Origin: a virus
Direction: 5' to 3' (one strand)
Length of the DNA: 25,244 nucleotides
Virus record (IMG/VR): IMGVR_UViG_3300010299_000058
Span: 1-25,244 of that record
Under the pieces are notes generated by a model that had not been told where the DNA came from, did not search any database, and was given only the letters and a program-made list of their open reading frames with translations. A program made the translations under genes and the position numbers. How positions within the stretch are numbered: position 1 is the first letter of the stretch; each line of letters opens with the position of its first letter. Below, one piece after another: positions 6,816-12,752 of this stretch.

Positions 6816-6992
6816 ATGAAAGAAAAAATTGTTAGTACACTATTGCTTTTTGCAATGATTCTTGTCATTTATTATATGGCAGCATTTGTTAGTTGGTCAT
6901 TCCAGATTGGTGAATGGCACCCAATTGTTAGATTTTGTTACATGGTTTTAGTAATAACAGCTGGATATAGAACATATATAAGTAAGGGCTAG
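6816..6992 (+). CDS. small membrane protein, two predicted transmembrane segments
   Basis: A 58-residue frame starting MKEKIVSTLLLFAMILVIYY. Hydrophobic helices span about residues 5-25 and 38-50 (IVRFCYMVLVITAG), with a short loop containing FQIGEWHP between them and a basic C-terminus. It starts 1 nt after the previous stop, the same spacing used by neighbouring gene pairs. The short length makes it easy to miss, but the position and clear membrane profile support it. It ends in TAG inside a small inverted repeat (GCTAG-TT-CTAGC, 6988-6999). Confidence 0.6.
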   Translation: MKEKIVSTLLLFAMILVIYYMAAFVSWSFQIGEWHPIVRFCYMVLVITAGYRTYISKG

Positions 6993-7012
6993 TTCTAGCG
7001 CCGATACGCGCT
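6988..7012 (+). other. two overlapping alternative hairpins after a stop codon
   Basis: GCTAG (6988-6992) can pair with CTAGC (6995-6999). AGCGC (6997-7001) can pair with GCGCT (7008-7012). They share bases 6997-6999, so only one can form at a time. No T-run follows, so a classic terminator is unlikely. Confidence 0.3.
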
Positions 7013-7073
7013 GTTTAAGAGCACTTTATTATTGCAATATATGTTACAAAACATAGATTAATTTTAATAAGTT

Positions 7074-7466
7074 ATGAGTAAAGAAAAAGACGTAAAACAG
7101 AGAAGAAAAGCAATCGACTGTAAGCTGATTGAACCTAGCAAAACAAGTCCTGGTTATTTCAAATATGCAATAACAATCAGGGAATTGGATGGAACCATAC
7201 ATACCGTACCTGCATACGGAGTCGACATGCAGGATGCAATTAGAAGACTTCTTAAAACTGAAAGGGACGCTAAAATCAACAAGGTGTATATTAGGAAAAT
7301 TGAACCAATTACATTAATAGTAATATTTACATGCTGGGTGGTTTCAGTTATTTTATCTCTTGCTTTGGATAATTACCAATATGCATACTTGGGTGTGATA
7401 TCATTATTCACAGTTGTGTTTTCTGTTGCTGTATTTAGATTTATAAGAGGAATACAGGATAATTAA
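7074..7466 (+). CDS. hypothetical protein with C-terminal membrane hairpin
   Basis: A 130-residue protein with a soluble N-terminal 80 residues (IEPSKTSPGYFKYAITIREL, DGTIHTVPAYGVDMQDAIRR), which looks like a compact alpha/beta domain. Two transmembrane helices follow at about 80-97 (ITLIVIFTCWVVSVILSLAL) and 103-122 (YAYLGVISLFTVVFSVAVF). The tail is short and basic. No class A element precedes it; an 81-nt gap with the hairpins at 6988-7012 separates it from the previous gene. It is the last protein gene before the 636-bp structured RNA region. Confidence 0.7.
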   Translation: MSKEKDVKQRRKAIDCKLIEPSKTSPGYFKYAITIRELDGTIHTVPAYGVDMQDAIRRLLKTERDAKINKVYIRKIEPITLIVIFTCWVVSVILSLALDNYQYAYLGVISLFTVVFSVAVFRFIRGIQDN

Positions 7467-7480
7467 GACAAAAGCTTGTG

Positions 7481-7490
7481 ATATTTATTT
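7481..7490 (+). promoter_or_regulatory. class B motif (ATATTTATTT) before the structured RNA region
   Basis: ATATTTATTT, shared with sites before phoH and several late or structural genes. Here it stands 15 nt after a stop codon at the start of the gene-free region, where a transcript for the RNAs below would begin. Confidence 0.45.
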
Positions 7491-7494
7491 AAGC

Positions 7495-7830
7495 TAAAAT
7501 TAAAACGATCTTTGAAAAATTAAAGGACACTCAAACAATCGACGGATTAAGTAGAGTGAGTTGTGTGACCGAATAAACTGTTAACAGGAGCAGTTAAGGT
7601 ACTCGAACAGAACGATGGTTCACTAAGGCCTCAAATGAGGAACAGCATCGGAATAACTACCGGGTTCGAGGTTTTTGTCAAAAACAGAAAATTGGATTCT
7701 GTAAAGACATTTAGGTAAGCGAGAGCGAAATCCTAATTTATGACTGAACAACGCAAAGAGTATGTGGCGTAAGGTACACTTGATAGTTGTGGTAACTATA
7801 TACAATGCAAAAGGCTCGGCCGTTTTTTGT
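7495..7830 (+). ncRNA. candidate structured non-coding RNA of unknown class
   Basis: This gene-free stretch has many exact inverted repeats. CTCGAAC (7602-7608) pairs with GTTCGAG (7664-7670). Inside, CGATGGTTC (7613-7621) pairs with GAAC (7640-7643) and CATCG (7646-7650), and inside that CCTC pairs with GAGG (7629-7640). Further stems are CACTC/GAGTG (7528-7558), AACTG/CAGTT (7576-7595), ACAGAA/TTCTGT (7684-7702), TTAGG/CCTAA (7711-7736) and ATAGTT/AACTAT (7783-7799). GGC-TCG-GCC with six T (7813-7828) could end it. I looked for RNase P and group I/II intron signatures and saw none. A class B motif lies just upstream and a tmRNA-like RNA follows. Boundaries are approximate. A ROOL- or GOLLD-type large phage RNA is possible but not recognised. 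Confidence 0.6.
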
Positions 7831-7939
7831 GAGTATATGAAAGGCATTTCAAGATAGTGGTTGTCTAACTTAAAGCAGCTCGACGATTTGAAGGTATTCC
7901 ATAATCCTTCCACAGCGTTCCTTTTTATTTTTACATCTT

Positions 7940-8053
7940 GGGGTTGACTCGGATTTGACAGGGATAACGAAGGCATTAAACGACCAAGTGATTCGCCACC
8001 CTCCACAAGGAGGAGTTTTCAACTGGACGAGGGTTCGAAACCCTCCAACTCCA
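7940..8053 (+). ncRNA. short tmRNA-like RNA: tRNA-like domain without a tag-coding region
   Basis: The ends of this 114-nt stretch match the tRNA-like domain of tmRNA. GGGGTTG (7940-7946) pairs with CAACTCC (8046-8052), giving a 7-bp acceptor stem with a G3-U70 wobble, the alanine identity pair, followed by discriminator A8053. GGAC precedes a perfect T arm: GAGGG (8029-8033), loop TTCGAAA, CCCTC (8041-8045), joined directly to the acceptor strand as in tmRNA. GGATTTGACAGGG (7951-7963) matches the tmRNA D-region consensus GGATTCGAC. Bacterial tmRNAs are about 300-400 nt and carry a tag frame plus pseudoknots; here only about 65 nt lie between the D and T regions, with hairpin CCTCC-ACAA-GGAGG (8000-8013) and no plausible tag frame with a stop. 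The CCA end is not encoded. Function is unknown: it could be a decoy, a reduced tmRNA, or one part of a larger RNA. Confidence 0.72.
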
Positions 8054-8090
8054 CAATTTAAAATAATTCCCCATTCTTTTATCTATACTG

Positions 8091-8100
8091 ATATTTATTT
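8091..8100 (+). promoter_or_regulatory. class B motif (ATATTTATTT) next to phoH
   Basis: The same ATATTTATTT as at 7481. It ends 2 nt before the first possible phoH ATG at 8103, so if it is a promoter the transcript would start inside the first codons, favouring the later ATG at 8181. Confidence 0.4.
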
Positions 8101-8102
8101 GT

Positions 8103-8843
8103 ATGGAAAACATTAATCATGAAGGCCACGTTTCTGGCCATAAGGTTTCAAAACCTAGAAATGTTGTAGGTACAAATAAAATGAAAAAACCTCCTAAAAA
8201 TCCAATTAAATTTAACATACAGTTAAATGAAGAACAGAAGGAGGCCAAATCAATAATCATGGCAAATGCCGTAACAATCCTAACAGGAAAGGCAGGTTCA
8301 GGTAAAACATTATTAGCATGTCAAACTGCACTTGACCAATTCTTTACAAGACAAATCGAAAGAATATACATAGTCAGGTCAACTGTTTCAAAAGAAGACA
8401 TTGGGTATTTACCTGGTGACCTTTATGAAAAAATGGAACCTTGGATGCAGCCGATTATAGGCAATATGCATTTATTATATAACAAGGAAAAGATTGACCA
8501 ATTACTTGCTGAAGGTATTTTGTCTATTGTTCCTATTGCTTTTATGAGAGGAAGAACATTTACAGATTCCTGCATTATAGTTGACGAGGCACAGAACATT
8601 ACCGATGAACAGTTGGAAATGATATTATCACGTTTAGGTATTGGAAGTAAAATGATTCTTTGTGGAGATGCTGCTCAAAACGATTTTAAAAGAAAATCAG
8701 ATTCAGGTTTCGAGGAGCTTTTAAAAATGTCTAACAATGTTGATGATTTAGGTTTATATCAACTACAGAAAAATCATAGACATAGTGTTGTTGACAAAAT
8801 CCTAAATGAATATTCAAAAATAAGAGAAGAAAAAAGAAAATAA
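8103..8843 (+). CDS. phoH: PhoH-like ATPase
   Basis: A 246-residue PhoH-family P-loop ATPase, common in large phages. The Walker A motif is GKAGSGKT (residues 62-69) and Walker B is IIVDEAQN (158-165), followed by LILCGDAAQND-like sequence (MILCGDAAQND) and NHRHS near the end, as in the superfamily-1 helicase-like PhoH core. The role in phages is not established; the family links to nucleotide or RNA metabolism. The first ATG (8103) lies immediately after the class B motif and has no ribosome-binding site. The ATG at 8181 (MKKPPKNPIKFNIQL), in the context AAATAAAATG, gives a protein 26 residues shorter and may be the true start. It is the first gene after the structured RNA region. Confidence 0.92.
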   Translation: MENINHEGHVSGHKVSKPRNVVGTNKMKKPPKNPIKFNIQLNEEQKEAKSIIMANAVTILTGKAGSGKTLLACQTALDQFFTRQIERIYIVRSTVSKEDIGYLPGDLYEKMEPWMQPIIGNMHLLYNKEKIDQLLAEGILSIVPIAFMRGRTFTDSCIIVDEAQNITDEQLEMILSRLGIGSKMILCGDAAQNDFKRKSDSGFEELLKMSNNVDDLGLYQLQKNHRHSVVDKILNEYSKIREEKRK

Positions 8844-8857
8844 TTAACATAGTAAAT

Positions 8858-8870
8858 AATATTTATTTTA
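8858..8870 (+). promoter_or_regulatory. class B motif (AATATTTATTTTA)
   Basis: AATATTTATTTTAAATAAA, almost the same as the site at 13714, located 31 nt before the ATG at 8902 and 14 nt after the phoH stop. AAAGGATATATA precedes the ATG. Confidence 0.5.
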
Positions 8871-8901
8871 AATAAATTCCACTTAACATAAAGGATATAT
8901 A

Positions 8902-9264
8902 ATGAAAAAAAATTTACAAGAAAATTGGATGATGGAAATTGACAAATTGATGGAATTTGGAGTTGCCGGACCAATTGGCACACAAAAACCGAAATCAACA
9001 TTAAGATCTAAGAAAGATTATCAATTAGACATCACTACACTAAAACCAGGTGACACTATAGAAGCATATACCGATAAGCCGGACAAGCCAATTGGTAGAG
9101 GTCGAGTAGTTAAAGTTGGTCGCAACTTTGTTGAACTTACAGACATTGAATTTATACGACCTTACTTTAAAGGCCGTGGCTCAAGACAAGGTGTACCTGA
9201 AGGCAACAGACGATACGGAGTTGGACCTAATGGAAAGTTAAACGGCTTTAAAAAGATTAATTAA
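8902..9264 (+). CDS. hypothetical protein with small beta-barrel-like core
   Basis: A 120-residue basic protein. The middle (LKPGDTIEAYTDKPDKPIGRGRVVKVGRNFVEL) reads like a short SH3- or Tudor-like beta-barrel with alternating strands and turns. The C-terminus is rich in Gly and Arg (FKGRGSRQGVPEGNRRYG), which could bind nucleic acid. No family is recognised. It sits alone between a class B motif and class A copy 5, so it may be read as a single-gene unit. The A/T hairpin AAAAAT-CATA-ATTTTT follows its stop. Confidence 0.65.
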   Translation: MKKNLQENWMMEIDKLMEFGVAGPIGTQKPKSTLRSKKDYQLDITTLKPGDTIEAYTDKPDKPIGRGRVVKVGRNFVELTDIEFIRPYFKGRGSRQGVPEGNRRYGVGPNGKLNGFKKIN

Positions 9265-9287
9265 AAATCATAATTTTTGTAAAATAG

Positions 9288-9335
9288 TTGTTTAAAAATT
9301 TTTTTATTTCAAATATTTTTAGTATATTAGCTATA
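9288..9335 (+). promoter_or_regulatory. class A phage promoter-like element, copy 5
   Basis: TTG at 9288-9290 and TATATTAG at 9323-9330, offset 35 nt, with the long leader reaching the ATG at 9373 after 42 nt. Confidence 0.75.
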
Positions 9336-9361
9336 GGAAATTAAAGGATAACACAACTAAA
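9293..9361 (+). repeat. 69-bp direct repeat of promoter plus leader, copy 2
   Basis: Identical over 69 bases to 5198-5266, ending just before the bases that contact the start codon. Confidence 0.85.
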
Positions 9362-9372
9362 AAACAAACGTT

Positions 9373-9669
9373 ATGAAAACTCCAAAATTACAAAAAGAAA
9401 ATCTTAACGCTGCAATGGAAGTCGTTAAATTTTTAACCAATGGACCTGCCAATATTACTAGATGTCAGGAAATCATGTGGGATAATAAACATCACATAAA
9501 TGGAACTCAAAGAAGGTGGCCAATGTTTTACATGAGCTATGGTGTACCAAGAGGTAGAGGTCTTGCTAAGAATTACGAAAATATCTGGAAATATTTATTA
9601 GGCAAAGGTTTAATAAAAATCGAAGATAATCCTCGAGATCGTAGAGAAAAATTAGTTACATTAATCTAA
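9373..9669 (+). CDS. hypothetical protein, possible winged-helix
   Basis: A 98-residue basic protein. The order of helices followed by a short strand at the end (YENIWKYLLGKGLIKIEDNP, then REKLVTLI) fits a winged helix-turn-helix outline, and ITRCQEIMWDNKHHINGTQR could be the preceding helices. That is only a fold guess from pattern; no named family is recognised. The start is set by class A copy 5 and its ACGTT-ATG leader. It heads the run of small genes that continues to 11282. Confidence 0.65.
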   Translation: MKTPKLQKENLNAAMEVVKFLTNGPANITRCQEIMWDNKHHINGTQRRWPMFYMSYGVPRGRGLAKNYENIWKYLLGKGLIKIEDNPRDRREKLVTLI

Positions 9670-9682
9670 AACATTAAAGGCT

Positions 9683-9919
9683 GTGGAAATCAAGTTATAC
9701 GAAGGAATCATTGTAGACAATGATACAATAGAATTGGAATTCAATTTAAGCACTAAAAAAGATAATCTCATTTTTGAAAATCTTAAGGTCAAAAAGGCTA
9801 AGGATATTAATGGAAATGATTTATATGCTGATGAGTTAGCTGAGATAGAAGCCTTTTATAAGAATGAAATTCAGGATTTGGCAACTGAGAAAATAATCAA
9901 GAAATATTGCAACCAATAA
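9683..9919 (+). CDS. small hypothetical protein, GTG start
   Basis: A 78-residue acidic protein beginning at GTG (9683) with AAAGG five bases upstream; no ATG lies near the start of the frame. The first half looks like beta strands (KLYEGIIVDNDTIELEFNL), the second half is helical (DELAEIEAFYKNEIQDLATE). It ends 1 nt before the next small gene. No family is recognised. Confidence 0.6.
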   Translation: MEIKLYEGIIVDNDTIELEFNLSTKKDNLIFENLKVKKAKDINGNDLYADELAEIEAFYKNEIQDLATEKIIKKYCNQ

Positions 9920-9920
9920 T

Positions 9921-10058
9921 ATGAAAACAATTTTACCAAAGGAACCTATATTTGACTACAATGAATGGATAGGTTTTATTCACAAGGAAGTTATAAAAAA
10001 TAAAAACATAAAAAGTTATGGCAATAAAATCAATAAAGGAAAAGGAAAAGCCAAATAA
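9921..10058 (+). CDS. very small hypothetical protein overlapping the next gene
   Basis: A 45-residue frame starting MKTILPKEPIFDYNEWIGFI, placed 1 nt after the preceding stop, the same spacing used by the neighbours. The first 30 residues look like a genuine protein; the last 14 (GNKINKGKGKAK) are read in a second frame through the start of the gene at 10018, over a 41-nt overlap. It could be a real small gene whose tail has extended into its neighbour, or a leader peptide for it. Evidence is position and N-terminal composition only. Confidence 0.4.
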   Translation: MKTILPKEPIFDYNEWIGFIHKEVIKNKNIKSYGNKINKGKGKAK

Positions 10059-10254
10059 AATTGAAATAGATTTAACAGGTCCAGATGGAAATGCATTTGT
10101 GTTAATAGGTATAGCACAGAAACTTGCAAAGCAATTGGGTTATCAACCAGATTCAAGAGGTGAACTTACGGCAGAAATGATGTCAGGTGATTATGAAAAT
10201 TTGCTTAAGGTTATGGAAATGCATTTTGGGGAATACATTATAATGTGGAGATAA
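10018..10254 (+). CDS. small conserved-looking phage protein
   Basis: A 78-residue protein whose centre, EIDLTGPDGNAFVLIGIAQK, followed by LAKQLG, resembles a short protein seen in many tailed phages with no assigned function; this resemblance is from memory. The remainder (SGDYENLLKVMEMHFGEYI) is helical. The ATG follows the leader CATAAAAAGTT, similar to other genes here. It overlaps the tiny upstream gene by 41 nt and precedes the next gene by 1 nt. Confidence 0.75.
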   Translation: MAIKSIKEKEKPNKIEIDLTGPDGNAFVLIGIAQKLAKQLGYQPDSRGELTAEMMSGDYENLLKVMEMHFGEYIIMWR

Positions 10255-10255
10255 A

Positions 10256-10447
10256 ATGAAAATAAAGATTTACGTTGAACATTCTCATCTGGAAAATTTA
10301 TACAAATTTTTAAAGGATGGTGGAAATAAACACTTTATAGATTATTTAAACCATAGACCTCTAGACTTTTTTGAAAACAAATATTGGGAGGTAGAAATAG
10401 ATTATAATGATTTTGTTATTTTGGAAGATAAAAAAAATATTTATTAA
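10256..10447 (+). CDS. small hypothetical protein
   Basis: A 63-residue protein starting MKIKIYVEHSHLENLYKFLK, followed by an aromatic, acidic second half (FFENKYWEVEIDYNDFVILE). The pattern strand, helix, strand, strand suggests a small alpha/beta fold. It begins 1 nt after the previous stop. No family is recognised. Its last codons contain AATATTTATT, a chance or real match to the class B motif. Confidence 0.6.
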   Translation: MKIKIYVEHSHLENLYKFLKDGGNKHFIDYLNHRPLDFFENKYWEVEIDYNDFVILEDKKNIY

Positions 10448-10472
10448 TAAGGCAAATAAAAATAGGAGAGTT

Positions 10473-10685
10473 ATGTCAAAATTTGCACAATTTGTCAATA
10501 TCGACAACAAGCCAGTTTATGTAAAAAAGGAAAACGTTGAAACATTCGGTCCCGAACCTTATGGCGATACCTTAGCTATTGCAATTCATACAAAAGGTGG
10601 TAACACTGTATTTGTTAAGGATTCATTAGAAACTGTTTTACATGAATTGAATACTGTTGAGGTAGCGACTTTGTTAAATGATTAA
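10473..10685 (+). CDS. small hypothetical protein
   Basis: A 70-residue protein starting MSKFAQFVNIDNKPVYVKKE. The frame is open further upstream, but the ATG at 10473 has a good AGGAGAG site just before it and avoids overlapping the previous gene. The sequence alternates strands and turns (VYVKKENVETFGPEPYGDTL; HTKGGNTVFVKDSLETVL), typical of a small beta-rich domain. No family is recognised. It overlaps the next gene by 8 nt. Confidence 0.65.
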   Translation: MSKFAQFVNIDNKPVYVKKENVETFGPEPYGDTLAIAIHTKGGNTVFVKDSLETVLHELNTVEVATLLND

Positions 10686-10869
10686 AATTCATCAAGATAG
10701 CGACGAGATATTTGAGAAATTATATCAGTACGGTATAGAATCAGATTTCTCGTCGTTTAATGTTGGTTTAATGGAACAGATGATAGAGCATTTTGTAAAA
10801 CAAGAAAAATACGAATATTGTAAAATTTTAAAAGACTTTATAGATGGAAAATCGAAAAATATCACATGA
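10678..10869 (+). CDS. small hypothetical protein
   Basis: A 63-residue acidic, helical protein (DEIFEKLYQYGIESDF; MEQMIEHFVKQEKYEYCKIL). It overlaps the previous gene by 8 nt and the next by 26 nt, so translation is probably coupled. No family is recognised. Confidence 0.6.
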   Translation: MIKIHQDSDEIFEKLYQYGIESDFSSFNVGLMEQMIEHFVKQEKYEYCKILKDFIDGKSKNIT

Positions 10870-11056
10870 AATAGTTAATGAACTACAGCAAGATTTTGGA
10901 CTGAATAATCAGGTTACAGAGGAACTGGATATATTTCTTTGTAATGCCGATATGACTAAGGAACAAAAGGAAAAATTAGTTTCATTGGTTAGAAAAATTT
11001 CAACAGACCATATAGCTGGTTTGTTATTTTTTGAGGAGGAGTTAGGTGAAGAATAA
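10844..11056 (+). CDS. small acidic hypothetical protein
   Basis: A 70-residue acidic helical protein starting MENRKISHEIVNELQQDFGL and ending FFEEELGEE. It overlaps the preceding gene by 26 nt and the ClpS-like gene by 11 nt. Its final codons contain the GAGGAGG site that should serve the ClpS-like GTG start at 11046. No family is recognised; co-translation with the adaptor may hint at a shared role. Confidence 0.6.
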   Translation: MENRKISHEIVNELQQDFGLNNQVTEELDIFLCNADMTKEQKEKLVSLVRKISTDHIAGLLFFEEELGEE

Positions 11057-11282
11057 AATATTCAAGCTTTGTCTTTACGACGATGATTCTGTAACATTTG
11101 AAAATGTTATAACTGGACTTACAACTGCATTGGGGTGGTCAGTATATCAATCTGAACAAATAGCACTTATTGTTCATTACAATGGCAAGGCACTTGTAAA
11201 AAAAGATACACTTGAAGAGTTACAACCAATAGAAAAAGAATTGATGAGTTATGGATTAACTGTAAAAATAATTGAAAAATAA
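11046..11282 (+). CDS. clpS: ClpS-like N-degron adaptor
   Basis: A 78-residue protein matching the ClpS core. LCLYDDDSVTFENVITGLTT aligns with the family segment of the form LLNDDYTPMEFVVEVLQ, and IALIVHYNGKALVKKDTLEE with IMLTVHEEGKAVVGVYPLEE. The ligand residues are Asp12, Asp13, Asp14 and His44; the 30-residue Asp14 to His44 spacing equals that in ClpS. The Asn that normally begins the NDD triplet is Asp here. ClpS brings proteins with destabilising N-termini to ClpAP. Only about 11 residues precede the core, so the flexible N-terminal extension needed for handover to ClpA is largely missing. The GTG start has a GAGGAGG site. It closes the operon before the ligase promoter. Confidence 0.82.
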   Translation: MKNKIFKLCLYDDDSVTFENVITGLTTALGWSVYQSEQIALIVHYNGKALVKKDTLEELQPIEKELMSYGLTVKIIEK

Positions 11283-11330
11283 TTGCTCAAAAATTTTTTT
11301 ATGTCAAAAGAATTTTGTATATTAGCTATA
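11283..11330 (+). promoter_or_regulatory. class A phage promoter-like element, copy 6
   Basis: TTG at 11283-11285 and TATATTAG at 11318-11325, offset 35 nt, starting on the base after the ClpS-like stop. The leader is the long GGAAATTAAAGG form; the ligase ATG is 39 nt after the core. Confidence 0.75.
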
Positions 11331-11364
11331 GGAAATTAAAGGAAACAACTAAAATATACGGAGT

Positions 11365-12666
11365 ATGAATTCAAATGAAATTTATAAATTAGACACACTA
11401 ATCAAAGAATTAGCAAACACATCTTCTTCTAATAATAAGAAACAAATTCTCAAGGCAGCCTTAGAAGGCGAAAACGCCGAGTTTCTTAAAAAGGTATTTT
11501 TCTATACCTATAATCCATATTTCAAATATTACGTATCTTCAGCAAACTGCAAAAAGCATAAAGACTTAATCGTTGATACACATGGTGATAATTTATTCGC
11601 GTTGTTAGATGCTCTCAGAGGGCGCTTAATCACAGGGAATGAAGCCATTGCTGCAGTCAATTCAATGAAGTTATATTATCCTGGTTATAGTCACATTATT
11701 GATTATATTATTGATGGAGATTTAAAATGTAGAGTTGCTGGAAGTTTAATAAACAAAGTTGCTCCTGGTACAATACCTACATTTGATGTTGCATTGGCAC
11801 AGAAATACGAGCCTAAATATTGTGACTTTGAATGTGAAACTTGGTATGCGTCTAGAAAATTAGATGGTGTACGTTGCATTATTTATATAGACGAAAATGG
11901 AGAAGCTAAAGCTTATTCTAGACAAGGCAAGGAATTTGAAACATTAGGAAATGTGTTGTCAGATGCTGAATCTTTAGGATTTACCAATACCGTTTTTGAT
12001 GGTGAGTTATGTATAGTTGATGAAAATGGAAATGAAGATTTTCAATCTGTGATGAAAGAGATTCGTAGAAAAAATCACACTATCAAAAATCCAAAATTCA
12101 TTATGTTCGATATGATATCAGCAAATGAATTTAACACGCAATCTTCTACTAGAACTTTAAGTCAACGAATTGAGAAGATGAAAGAATTAGAACCTTATTT
12201 ATTTGATTCATTTGAGTTGCTAGATATGCAAATTGTAGAAAGTGATTCTGATTTTGCTCTTTGGCAAAAGATGGCAAAAGACGGTAACTGGGAAGGGTTC
12301 ATGATCCGTAAAGATTGTGAATACGAAGGTAAACGTTCTAATAACTTACTTAAAGTTAAAACATTTTTCGATGCTGAATATAAAGTTATTGATGTTGAGA
12401 TGGGGCAATTTAGAATGGTTGAAAATGGTAAGGAAGTTACACACGAAGTATTGTCAAATGTTTTTATTGAACACAAAGGTTTTAAGGTTCGTGTAGGTTC
12501 TGGATTTTCAATAGACCAAAGAAAAAAATATTATGACAACCCAAATGAAATTTTAGGTAAAACAATTACTGTGGCTTATTTCGAGGAAACAAAAAACCAA
12601 GAAGGTGGTGTTTCATTGAGATTCCCAACGGTTAAACATGTTTACGATAATGGTAGAGATTGTTAA
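11365..12666 (+). CDS. ATP-dependent DNA ligase
   Basis: A 433-residue ATP-dependent DNA ligase, which seals nicks during replication and repair. Nucleotidyltransferase motifs are in order: motif I KLDGVR with the adenylated Lys165, motif III FDGELC (211-216), IIIa around KFIMFDM (244-250), motif IV EGFMIRK (310-316) and motif V LLKVKTF (328-334). An OB-fold domain follows (VIDVEMGQFRMV to the end). The N-terminal 150 residues form a helical DNA-binding region. The length is close to T4 ligase (487 aa) but shorter. It is read from class A copy 6 and followed by copy 7, so it is a single-gene unit. It would complete excision repair begun by denV, the glycosylase or UvsE. Confidence 0.94.
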   Translation: MNSNEIYKLDTLIKELANTSSSNNKKQILKAALEGENAEFLKKVFFYTYNPYFKYYVSSANCKKHKDLIVDTHGDNLFALLDALRGRLITGNEAIAAVNSMKLYYPGYSHIIDYIIDGDLKCRVAGSLINKVAPGTIPTFDVALAQKYEPKYCDFECETWYASRKLDGVRCIIYIDENGEAKAYSRQGKEFETLGNVLSDAESLGFTNTVFDGELCIVDENGNEDFQSVMKEIRRKNHTIKNPKFIMFDMISANEFNTQSSTRTLSQRIEKMKELEPYLFDSFELLDMQIVESDSDFALWQKMAKDGNWEGFMIRKDCEYEGKRSNNLLKVKTFFDAEYKVIDVEMGQFRMVENGKEVTHEVLSNVFIEHKGFKVRVGSGFSIDQRKKYYDNPNEILGKTITVAYFEETKNQEGGVSLRFPTVKHVYDNGRDC

Positions 12667-12683
12667 TTTTTTTTTGAAAAAAG

Positions 12684-12731
12684 TTGCTCAAAAATTTCTC
12701 TATGTCAAAAGAATTTAGTATATTAGTAGTA
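12684..12731 (+). promoter_or_regulatory. class A phage promoter-like element, copy 7
   Basis: TTG at 12684-12686 and TATATTAG at 12719-12726, offset 35 nt. The downstream CTATAT becomes TAGTAT. A T9 run followed by GAAAA lies just upstream after the ligase stop, as before copies 1 and 8. Confidence 0.75.
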
Positions 12732-12752
12732 TAAATTAAAACAGTTATAAAA

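Noticed and set aside
7495-7830. RNase P RNA or a group I/II intron
   Set aside because: The length would allow RNase P RNA, but its conserved GAGGAAAGTCC block is absent; no intron core or domain V signature was seen.
7623-8006. 127-codon reading frame on the minus strand across the structured region
   Set aside because: It runs through the nested RNA stems and the 5' half of the tmRNA-like RNA, has no recognisable domain, and every supported gene is on the + strand.
7940-8053. An ordinary tRNA gene
   Set aside because: The D region is of tmRNA type, no anticodon arm of normal size and place is present, and the distance between D and T regions is far too long for a tRNA.
9587-9600. Class B-like ATATTTAT inside a gene
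   Set aside because: It is inside coding sequence with no gene start downstream and is expected by chance in AT-rich DNA.
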